Source of the DNA: UBA525 sp964589765
GTDB taxonomy: Archaea > Nanobdellota > Nanobdellia > Woesearchaeales > UBA525
DNA: 64,000 nt
NCBI GenBank assembly: GCA_964589765.1
Contig: CAZPUM010000001.1
Location: 37,317-101,316 of the forward strand
Reading direction: 5' to 3'
Shown: piece after piece, positions 57,435-64,000 of the stretch
Layout: every line of letters starts with the position of its first letter
How positions within the stretch are numbered: position 1 is the stretch's first letter
The notes under the pieces: model-generated
What the model was told of the DNA's origin: nothing
Seen by the model: only the letters and a program-made list of their open reading frames with translations
Databases searched by the model: none
Made by a program: the position numbers and the translations under genes

Positions 57435-60400
57435 TTATCCGGTCACAACAAAGTCTCCTCCAATCTGTGATTCGCACGCTAGCCCCAGCTGTTCCAGTTG
57501 TCCTACCCAACTGACGCCTAACATCTGGGCCCATAACTCTTGTTCAGACTGTGAACTGACCACTACCTCTTGTCCTTCTAAACCTGATTTGTCGTATGGA
57601 ACAACCCGGTATGTTACTGGTGTATCTGTTACTGATAAAGGGACTACATTACCGTCAGAAACTTCACACTCATCGTGAGGACTCGATATTTTAAACAGTT
57701 CATTCAGGGGCCTGTCCTGACCATCTCTTCCATGTTCTATCACATAATTTTCATTAAACCATTCATCAGAAGGTGGTTCTGTTCCAAGTGCACAGGCTAT
57801 CTTGTAATAACTGATACCCTCACTGGGACTTCTGAAGAAGCATAACCCTGAGTGTCCCCCTTGACTGACAACCATAGGATTGAAGACTTGTTCTGCAGGA
57901 TGCGTGTCTTCAAGATATACTGCGAATCTGAGTTCAGGGAAGACCCACTCACCATCGACCAGCATTTTTTCGTCAGATGTTCCACAGAACAAGAAGTTGT
58001 TTTTTACTGGCGCACACATTTTGTCCATATCAGGATTGATAATGGGTTGCCAAACTATTTCTGAACCGTTCTTGAATACTGTAATATCATTTAACACACC
58101 TCCATCGTACTGGAACGGGATGTAATCATCTTTGTCAGGCCTCTTCCAAGAGTACTCTTGACCTTCAGTATTATCTTGAACGTATGGAATCAAGAAGTAC
58201 TGACCTTCTTTCTTGTCGTAAATTATCTCTAAGGGAACCTCTCGTACTTCACCATCAGATGTTTCCCGGTACTTACCAAGCCACGCTTCTGCTGGAAGAG
58301 GCATATCCGCTCTGCCGTTAACCTCTACATGTGGTGTTTCACCATATATTTTAACTGTGAAATCCATTTCATCATCAATATCTGACCATTCACAGTAGCA
58401 GTTTTCTTGGCCGTTGTTTTTACAATCAATAGTCATTTCATAAAGACCGTTTGTCGCATTTGAACATTCCTGGAAACTGAACCCTCTGATTGTTTTCCCG
58501 TCAATCTGCTCCATTATACATTTCTCATTATCGCCTTGACCTTTACATCTGTTTACTGCCTGTCTTATGTCAAGAACAAGCAGGTTTGCGTTCCGGAGTC
58601 TATTGACTGTGTTGACTTTAAAGTTGGGTGTGAAAGTGAAACTGCCAACATCTTTTACTGTAACAGGAATTGTTCCCATCTTACACTCAACATCAGAATA
58701 GGCGGATTCTAGTGAACCCCCTTGGTCCACAAACATTGATAGAACCTCGGGCGCGTATTTCTTTATCTCTTCTTGTTTAGCCTTATTCTGCTCTTGGTCA
58801 GTTATACCTAAGCTACCCCTTACAACATCATAATCTATAGTAGCGAGAAGGTTTTGAAGAGTGACCTTTCTTGGGTCTATATTCTGTTTTGACGCGACCC
58901 CTCTTGCAGCGTTCTGTATGGTTCCAACGCCTGCATTGTACGCTGCAACACCCAAACCTACGGGGTCATCGAATTCATCATAAAAATCGATATTCCATTT
59001 CAGGTATCTTGCAGTTCCTCTGATGTTTTTTACAGGGTCTAATCTGGGGTCTCCTATACAAACATCCATTGTGCTTCCCGAACAAACTCCTGAAGTACAC
59101 TTACAGTTTGGCTTAATACCACTTTCAAACACTTCGTTCAGACCTGATGAGACATCCTGAGCGGTTGTTGCTCCTATCTGACCCAAACCAACAAACCCAT
59201 AGTTGTTCACAGCATCTATCTTCCCTCTTGATTCCTGTGCTATTAGTGCCAGCAGAAGTCTTGCATCGACTCCTTCTTCTGAGGCTATCTGCGCCACCTG
59301 ACCTAACAGATTTGACTCTTCCAACCTTGATTTGGTATCTTCTAATTTTTTGTTGCCACCTATTTCTGAACGGAACATACTGACACCACACGCACTTCCT
59401 GCTATACCTGGAGTTATTCCTTCACACCCCCCAAGTCGGGGGTCATTCAGTGCATCGTTTGCGTGGGAGAATCTTTCGGTTCCATCCACGAATTTCTCAC
59501 AGCTGACTGCAGATGGTTTTCTTTTGAAACTTTGGAGTTGTTGTTCTGTGAAGAAGCAGAAAGGATTCTTTCCTTTGTCTCTGTTGTTAGCATCTGCTTC
59601 TGAAGTAAATATTTTGAAATCCAAATGCGCGCCTGTTGAGCATCCTGTGTTTCCGCTAAGACCTATTTTTTCTCCTTGTAATACCGCATCTCCCTCTTTA
59701 ACATTTAATTGACTTAAGTGACTGTAACGCGTAAGATAACCGTCTGCGTGTTTTATTAGAACATTAGTACCATATCCTCCACACGCATCGTGCGTACTAC
59801 AGCCAACAAGACTGTTTAACATTGTTCCTTCACAAACTCTTATTATTTCTCCTGCAGAAACTGATACGACAGGTGTTCCTTCTTCAACAGCAATATCAAT
59901 TCCATCATGGAAATTCCTACTACCTTCTAAGTTTCTATACCCCCAACAACTGCTTATCTCTACCGGGTTGTCATATGTTGTTTCCACGGGCGAGATTATG
60001 ATTATTGGTTGAATAGCAGTGTATACTTCTTTGTCCTCCTCCGCAGGTTTCGCAGAGTCTTGAGCAATCTGGACCTGGAATCTTGCCCACCAACTTTCAG
60101 GGTCCGAACCAGACAGGGCAGGACCAGGGTTATTTGATGAGAATTTTATTTGTTCTTTGAGTAGAATGTTTTCTGTTGTTACAGAGATTTCATTTCTTCT
60201 TACTATGTCCACAACCAGTTTTTTTAGAGATTCCCTTTGTTTATCAGTATAGTTTGCCCAGCACCCCTGTCTGCTATCCGCATTAGGACACGACCCCCAT
60301 TTGTTGTAAGGACTCTCCCGACACCACTGTGTCGGACTTGCCAGAGTTCCGTACTGACAAATGGCTGATTCATCAACATACATCTCTTGGCTGAGCGGGT

Positions 60401-61262
60401 TAACAAGAGCTATCGAAATACTTTCCTCCTGAATGTTCTCAACAACACACACGTTTTCTTCAGAACACTCGGGCAGGTGGTATGCTACTTGGTCTTCAGG
60501 AACAAATTGGACTATCTGCCCGTCTTTTCCTATCACATAATGCATACTGCTCAGTCCTTCTGTATATGCGGTTCTGGCCGATTGTAAATCGTCAGTTACA
60601 GTTGCATGGATAACTATTTTTGTAGGGTTTCCTGTTCTTCCGTACTTGTTTTTTGTTGTAACAGTTGTTATGCCAGGCACTCTTGCATCAGGTGTGAAAC
60701 CAATACTGGTTCCCTGGACCTGCCTGGCGTTGAGCACCATTGGTGCAACAACTCTCTGCTCCATCCCTTTCGCTAACAGGATTGGTAGGGTTATTCCTGC
60801 GTCAGTAAGCGCTGTTATCGTCAGGCCTGTTGCTGTTGATGACCTAATGGCATAGTCCACACTTCTTGGCAGTCCTGGAAGATTCAGGTTGTTTTGGAAC
60901 TCCCTGGGGAACTGCCGGTCATAAGAACTATCTACAGACTCTGGGAAACAACTTTGTGTTGCGGAGTTCCATCTGGGAAACCCTGCGTAAAAGCCACAGT
61001 CTGTTCTTTGCGTCAGGCCTGTCTCTATTGTTTTACCACTTGCTTCAATAGCTGCTAAAGATGCTGCTGTATCTATGTAAAGAAGCATTTCTTCTGCAAC
61101 GTAGTAGGTGCTGAATGTTGCCAGGGAGTGTGTTCCGATTTTTTCGGTTTTGTCATGCATCTCAAATTTGGCAGCTTGAGTCATTAGGATTATCACTGCT
61201 AACAGGAAGAATATGTTAATGCCTAACATGAAAATCTCTATGTCTCCCTTGCGGTTAACCAT
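57435..61262 (-). CDS. giant pilin-anchored protein with amidase-like, M23-like and lytic transglycosylase domains
   Basis: A 1275-residue exterior protein. It starts MVNRKGDIEIF followed by a hydrophobic helix, a class III-like (pilin) signal. Three murein-hydrolase-type domains follow. Residues about 205-390 are amidase_2-like: zinc His219 in VIHATVT is kept, but the later ligands (usually GH..DPG) read KEQ..NNPG. Residues about 425-560 are M23-like: HDGID (His452, Asp456) is kept, TGAHLDF has HxD rather than HxH. Residues about 640-790 are a lytic transglycosylase: Glu677 in ALIAQESRG, GLGQI, AAYNAG. The last ~480 residues are unassigned and cysteine-bearing. The ATG at 61262 overlaps the previous stop by 8 bases. 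Confidence 0.9.
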   Translation of the reverse strand: MVNRKGDIEIFMLGINIFFLLAVIILMTQAAKFEMHDKTEKIGTHSLATFSTYYVAEEMLLYIDTAASLAAIEASGKTIETGLTQRTDCGFYAGFPRWNSATQSCFPESVDSSYDRQFPREFQNNLNLPGLPRSVDYAIRSSTATGLTITALTDAGITLPILLAKGMEQRVVAPMVLNARQVQGTSIGFTPDARVPGITTVTTKNKYGRTGNPTKIVIHATVTDDLQSARTAYTEGLSSMHYVIGKDGQIVQFVPEDQVAYHLPECSEENVCVVENIQEESISIALVNPLSQEMYVDESAICQYGTLASPTQWCRESPYNKWGSCPNADSRQGCWANYTDKQRESLKKLVVDIVRRNEISVTTENILLKEQIKFSSNNPGPALSGSDPESWWARFQVQIAQDSAKPAEEDKEVYTAIQPIIIISPVETTYDNPVEISSCWGYRNLEGSRNFHDGIDIAVEEGTPVVSVSAGEIIRVCEGTMLNSLVGCSTHDACGGYGTNVLIKHADGYLTRYSHLSQLNVKEGDAVLQGEKIGLSGNTGCSTGAHLDFKIFTSEADANNRDKGKNPFCFFTEQQLQSFKRKPSAVSCEKFVDGTERFSHANDALNDPRLGGCEGITPGIAGSACGVSMFRSEIGGNKKLEDTKSRLEESNLLGQVAQIASEEGVDARLLLALIAQESRGKIDAVNNYGFVGLGQIGATTAQDVSSGLNEVFESGIKPNCKCTSGVCSGSTMDVCIGDPRLDPVKNIRGTARYLKWNIDFYDEFDDPVGLGVAAYNAGVGTIQNAARGVASKQNIDPRKVTLQNLLATIDYDVVRGSLGITDQEQNKAKQEEIKKYAPEVLSMFVDQGGSLESAYSDVECKMGTIPVTVKDVGSFTFTPNFKVNTVNRLRNANLLVLDIRQAVNRCKGQGDNEKCIMEQIDGKTIRGFSFQECSNATNGLYEMTIDCKNNGQENCYCEWSDIDDEMDFTVKIYGETPHVEVNGRADMPLPAEAWLGKYRETSDGEVREVPLEIIYDKKEGQYFLIPYVQDNTEGQEYSWKRPDKDDYIPFQYDGGVLNDITVFKNGSEIVWQPIINPDMDKMCAPVKNNFLFCGTSDEKMLVDGEWVFPELRFAVYLEDTHPAEQVFNPMVVSQGGHSGLCFFRSPSEGISYYKIACALGTEPPSDEWFNENYVIEHGRDGQDRPLNELFKISSPHDECEVSDGNVVPLSVTDTPVTYRVVPYDKSGLEGQEVVVSSQSEQELWAQMLGVSWVGQLEQLGLACESQIGGDFVVTG

Positions 61263-62010
61263 AACAGAACGAACCTCCATCCTTGCTCTTTCGTATTCCG
61301 TCAATGGCTGTGTTGAATGAGTTCACAACCGCATCTTTATCTTGGAGTTTGTCAGTATACTCGAGTTGAACCAGTAGGTTACCGTCCTTTCCTGGAATTA
61401 TTACTGCGGCCTTACCGTAAGGTCCTCCAAGTTCTCTGAAAAAACCTGTGCTGACTGTGAAAACATTGCCTTTTTCTTCTAAAATACCCATGTATGTTTG
61501 ACAGGTATTTTCCCCTATATCTCGTTTGAACCTATCAACTTTTTGTAAGGCGTAACCCCACACATACAATTTAGTTTCATCTTTACCTATGACTTCCATA
61601 TCCGCATGCTCAAGATTGGCATCTCCTGCGAGGAAATTTGTGTAGTCTGATTCTTCGAAGTCGTGCCTGATATTCAGAACATAGAATCCCGGAATAGAAT
61701 TAGTCATTTTTTCGTCATTAAACCTTGTGCCAATCCTACCATACAGCTCGTCAAACCCTAAAGTTGATATGTATGTGGCCATGTCCAAATCATGAGCTGT
61801 GCCTTTTATGTTCACATTATTCACAGGAGTTCTAAGCCAACTTATTAGCACTATTTTTGCCTGTTGATCCAGTATATTCTGTTTCAATGTTTTTTCATCA
61901 ACGGGATTGCTTGTTGCACGTTGTAAGGCCACAAGCAAAAAGGTTATCATAACAACAAGTACGAAGAATATTATCATGAATGCCTGAATCCAGTCACCTT
62001 TCCTGTTCAT
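61255..62010 (-). CDS. pilin-like membrane-anchored protein
   Basis: A 251-residue protein starting MNRKGDWIQAF, then a hydrophobic helix (about 9-32). The RKGD junction matches the start of the two adjacent genes. The exterior part is mixed alpha/beta with two cysteines. The ATG at 62010 overlaps the stop of the gene before (ATGA); 62016 is an alternative. Probably secreted by the same route as its neighbours. Confidence 0.75.
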   Translation of the reverse strand: MNRKGDWIQAFMIIFFVLVVMITFLLVALQRATSNPVDEKTLKQNILDQQAKIVLISWLRTPVNNVNIKGTAHDLDMATYISTLGFDELYGRIGTRFNDEKMTNSIPGFYVLNIRHDFEESDYTNFLAGDANLEHADMEVIGKDETKLYVWGYALQKVDRFKRDIGENTCQTYMGILEEKGNVFTVSTGFFRELGGPYGKAAVIIPGKDGNLLVQLEYTDKLQDKDAVVNSFNTAIDGIRKSKDGGSFCYG

Positions 62011-62540
62011 TTCCATGAATTTGGCCTCACCACTGTTATTCTTAAGACTGCAGAACATCGTTCTGTTCCATCAGTTACTGTCACAGGATATCTGAATGTT
62101 CTCTCGTTCGCGGCACCTCTTCCAACTGTGCTTGTAAATGGCTGGTACCTTTTGAAGGTCTCTTCGTTGTTGTAAACCACCATTGATTTTGTGTCACCAA
62201 AAACACCACAGTCATTATCAGAAATAAGGCACATCTCACTGCTTATCTGCCCCCACTGAGAAAGCCCTTTGTTGTTCAGAACTGTGTCAATGTGTTCTGT
62301 TTGAAATCTTGACAGTTCTATGACCCCGGGGTATGCCCTGTTAATTTCCGGGTCAGCATATGTGAATATTTCAGCGTCAGTCATCATTCTGAAAGTGTAT
62401 GCTGATATGTGCGCGTCCGCTGTTTTGATGTCTCGGTTCATAAAAAAAGAGACCAAAAAAATTATCAGCAAAACCGCGATTATTAGCATGATTATTCTGG
62501 GAAACCATTCAAGCAGGTCGATATCTCCTTTTCTGTTCAT
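62007..62540 (-). CDS. pilin-like membrane-anchored protein
   Basis: A 177-residue protein starting MNRKGDIDLLEWFPRI, with a membrane helix (about 14-34) and a small beta-rich exterior domain with three cysteines (EMCLISDNDC; ERCSAV). Related short RKGD proteins are common, uncharacterised members of DPANN genomes as far as I recall. Coupled to both neighbours by 4-base overlaps. Confidence 0.75.
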   Translation of the reverse strand: MNRKGDIDLLEWFPRIIMLIIAVLLIIFLVSFFMNRDIKTADAHISAYTFRMMTDAEIFTYADPEINRAYPGVIELSRFQTEHIDTVLNNKGLSQWGQISSEMCLISDNDCGVFGDTKSMVVYNNEETFKRYQPFTSTVGRGAANERTFRYPVTVTDGTERCSAVLRITVVRPNSWK

Positions 62541-63430
62541 TGGAAGTACCCCAACAGTGCAGACTTGAGCATGGTTCCTATCTGTGATGCTTTCAGAGTT
62601 GATTCTGAACTTGTTGTTAATGTGATTTCCAGCTTGATTGATGACTGAGGCGCCGTTGAAGGAATATCGAGTGTGTACTCTGTGACCGGGTCATATATCG
62701 CTAACTGTTTATGTAGTCTGCAAAGAATCTCTCTGCCGTCATCTGCTGTTGCCTTTGCTGTAAGTGAGGGAGTTCCTTTTTCTTGTCGTATTGTTATGAT
62801 TAAAGTTGCGTCTTGTTCGTTGGTCGCTTCAGGTATGTAATCGCCGACGCCGTTGAAACTCTGAATTATAGAGGTTGTTTCTGCGTCATTGAAAGAACCG
62901 TCTGTCAGGATTAGAACTTTTGTGTTTTCTATTGAATATTTTGGTCTAATAACTGAAGGACACACTTCTATCGCGTCCATGGATTCGGTTATTACAAACT
63001 GCTCTCCAATTTTTCTGAGAATAATCGCGCTTGGCTGTCCTATTGCTTTTTCCAGAGGGTACTCTAGCGATAACCCATATAGTCTTATTTGAGGGTTAAC
63101 TATGGCTACTCCTTCAAAAGAGGTTGTCTCTTCTGTTTTTTCACCCCCTTCGACAAGTTTTCCTGCCTCAATTCTGCCCTTCTTTAGGTGAAAACCAAAC
63201 TCGATATCATCTCGGAAGTTATTGTATCTAAGTAGAACGTCTCCGTTTCCTGCAGCCGTGGCAATAGCCATGTCTTGCAGGTCATGACTGTGAATGTTTG
63301 CGAAATAAGCAGACGCATCCACCGTTGTTGAGACGTATATTAAAACCGCAACACCGAACAGACCAAAGAATAGCAAACTCGCTATTAAATTAAAGTTAAT
63401 CTCTATCTGTGCTTTACGCCCACCTCTCAC
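62537..63430 (-). CDS. pilin-like membrane-anchored protein, start of the murein-hydrolase operon
   Basis: A 298-residue protein. The GTG at 63430 is chosen because a TATA box (63453-63464) is 27 bases upstream. The N-terminus (VRGGRKAQIEINF) and the following helix resemble a class III signal. The exterior region is beta-rich, with two cysteines (EVCPSV; EILCRL). Further in-frame codons upstream to 63517 cross the promoter and are unlikely to be used. Confidence 0.72.
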   Translation of the reverse strand: MRGGRKAQIEINFNLIASLLFFGLFGVAVLIYVSTTVDASAYFANIHSHDLQDMAIATAAGNGDVLLRYNNFRDDIEFGFHLKKGRIEAGKLVEGGEKTEETTSFEGVAIVNPQIRLYGLSLEYPLEKAIGQPSAIILRKIGEQFVITESMDAIEVCPSVIRPKYSIENTKVLILTDGSFNDAETTSIIQSFNGVGDYIPEATNEQDATLIITIRQEKGTPSLTAKATADDGREILCRLHKQLAIYDPVTEYTLDIPSTAPQSSIKLEITLTTSSESTLKASQIGTMLKSALLGYFQ

Positions 63431-63452
63431 GACGATACTGTCGTCGGGCGAT

Positions 63453-63464
63453 ATTATAAATATA
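63453..63464 (-). promoter_or_regulatory. TATA box of the pilin-like/murein-hydrolase operon
   Basis: TATATTTATAAT on the minus strand, giving a leaderless GTG start at 63430 and probably driving all four genes down to 57435. Confidence 0.6.
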
Positions 63465-63470
63465 GCGGGT

Positions 63471-63926
63471 TTATTTGGACTTAGGTTCAAACACTGGCCA
63501 GTGAGGCCCTGAAACATGGCTTGGCAAGACCACAGTTTTCTTTGTTTTTAGAGAAACATCCCCGTCATTTTTCACGTAAGGGCATCCCCCTTCACCCAAT
63601 AAATCGTAGAACTTTGAATGCTCGTAATAGATAACGTGACCCCCTTCGATATTTATCAGAGTGAAATCGTCAGGAATCACTTCAGGGTCTTGAGTTCTCT
63701 GAAACTCCGCCTGGACATTGTCCAGTTTGTCCATTATGCTCTCAAGTTGTCTCTCAGGAGTGTTTTGAAAAGAGTATAACCCCATTCCTACCAATGTTAC
63801 TGCCGTTGCAGTATATAACATTGCAGAAAGACACCCCTTTCGTTTCGGTGCCGTGACTTCATACTTAATGCCTTCCGGCGTTTGTACCGGTTCGCCATTA
63901 ATCTCCAATATTTCAATCTCGTCCAT
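63471..63926 (-). CDS. small single-pass membrane protein
   Basis: A 151-residue protein. About 30 cytoplasmic residues precede one membrane helix (about 34-52: LSAMLYTATAVTLVGMGLY). A helical stalk and a C-terminal domain with a GGHVIYYEH strand, a CPYV cysteine and a proline-rich end (SGPHWPVFEPKSK) follow. It precedes the pilin-like operon but ends 40 bases before its promoted start. No family recognised. Confidence 0.65.
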   Translation of the reverse strand: MDEIEILEINGEPVQTPEGIKYEVTAPKRKGCLSAMLYTATAVTLVGMGLYSFQNTPERQLESIMDKLDNVQAEFQRTQDPEVIPDDFTLINIEGGHVIYYEHSKFYDLLGEGGCPYVKNDGDVSLKTKKTVVLPSHVSGPHWPVFEPKSK

Positions 63927-63932
63927 AAAACA

Positions 63933-64000
63933 TCATTTGTTTTGAGCCTTATACGCCTTAACACCACGATTGAGAATCTCCTTGGTTCGTTCACCCGCAG
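63933..64000 (-). CDS. C-terminal end of an unidentified protein (partial)
   Basis: The minus strand encodes AGERTKEILNRGVKAYKAQNK followed by TGA at 63933-63935, continuing beyond the window edge. The stop is 6 bases before the ATG at 63926, so the two are co-transcribed. Too little is visible for a family call. Confidence 0.55.
   Translation of the reverse strand, partial: AGERTKEILNRGVKAYKAQNK

Noticed and set aside
1..64000. CRISPR arrays, insertion sequences, prophage
   Set aside because: No regularly spaced repeats, no transposase or integrase motifs and no phage structural genes were seen. The murein-hydrolase domains alone were considered as phage lysis genes but have pilin-type anchors and no phage neighbours.

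Overview
The window is a gene-dense archaeal segment: 24 consecutive S10/spc ribosomal-cluster genes in archaeal order with archaeal/eukaryotic-type members (S4e, L32e, L19e, L14e, L34e, aIF1), plus Sec61-beta, NAC, pelota, Hef, archaeal PheST, a PriS-type primase and an EMC3/Ylp1-type insertase. Several traits point to a DPANN-type lineage, though the phylum cannot be fixed from sequence alone: a primase small subunit with a PriL-like Fe-S tail fused on, a 52-residue RNase P protein, very tight packing with overlapping gene ends, and many small orphan membrane proteins. Promoters are strikingly regular: an A/T-rich TATA box is centred 24-28 bases before the start codon of most first genes, implying leaderless mRNAs. 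Internal operon genes often carry GGTGA/GGAGG-type ribosome binding sites or ATGA overlaps. I used the TATA spacing to choose many starts. No tRNA, rRNA, CRISPR array or insertion sequence was recognised.

Layout. 1-5.4 kb: end of a TldD-type protease, Sec61-beta/NAC, a leftward operon (orphan gene, nrdR, dut, LMW phosphatase), a VKOR-type disulfide protein, DUF2203 and a possible HPF-like protein. 5.4-11.5 kb: Fe-S assembly, with rightward mrp converging on a leftward suf operon (regulator with HTH and Cys cluster, orphan, sufB, sufD, a sufS-sufU fusion, sufC). 11.5-13 kb: two orphans. 13.1-20.4 kb: a leftward five-gene surface locus with three paralogous lipoproteins (one with a murein-hydrolase-like DUF2272 domain), a polytopic protein and a signal-anchored protein. 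20.4-27.2 kb: pelota, an orphan, a FmrO-type rRNA methyltransferase, a TrmB regulator and pheST. 28 kb: toxin-antitoxin pair. 28.5-31.5 kb: L14e, L34e, EMC3-like, secY. 31.6-35.8 kb: Cys-rich transglutaminase-like membrane protein, rdgB, ABC exporter. 36-48.3 kb: ribosomal protein operon L3 to L15, preceded by a structured leader. 48.4-53.2 kb: primase operon with a frameshifted P-loop remnant, M24 peptidase, small Toprim protein. 53.4-57.4 kb: membrane protein, glycosidase-like lipoprotein, Hef. 57.4-64 kb: four consecutive genes for proteins with pilin-like N-termini, one a 1275-residue protein carrying amidase-like, M23-like and lytic-transglycosylase domains, followed by a small membrane protein and the end of a further gene.

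The most unusual content is the 57.4-64 kb locus, read together with the DUF2272 lipoprotein of the 13-20 kb locus. The window holds four peptidoglycan-hydrolase-type domains in what looks like an archaeon. In the large protein they sit behind a class III-like (pilin-type) anchor and beside three small proteins with the same kind of N-terminus. This could be a cell-surface or pseudopilus-like machine directed at bacterial cell walls, or an adopted structural or binding module.
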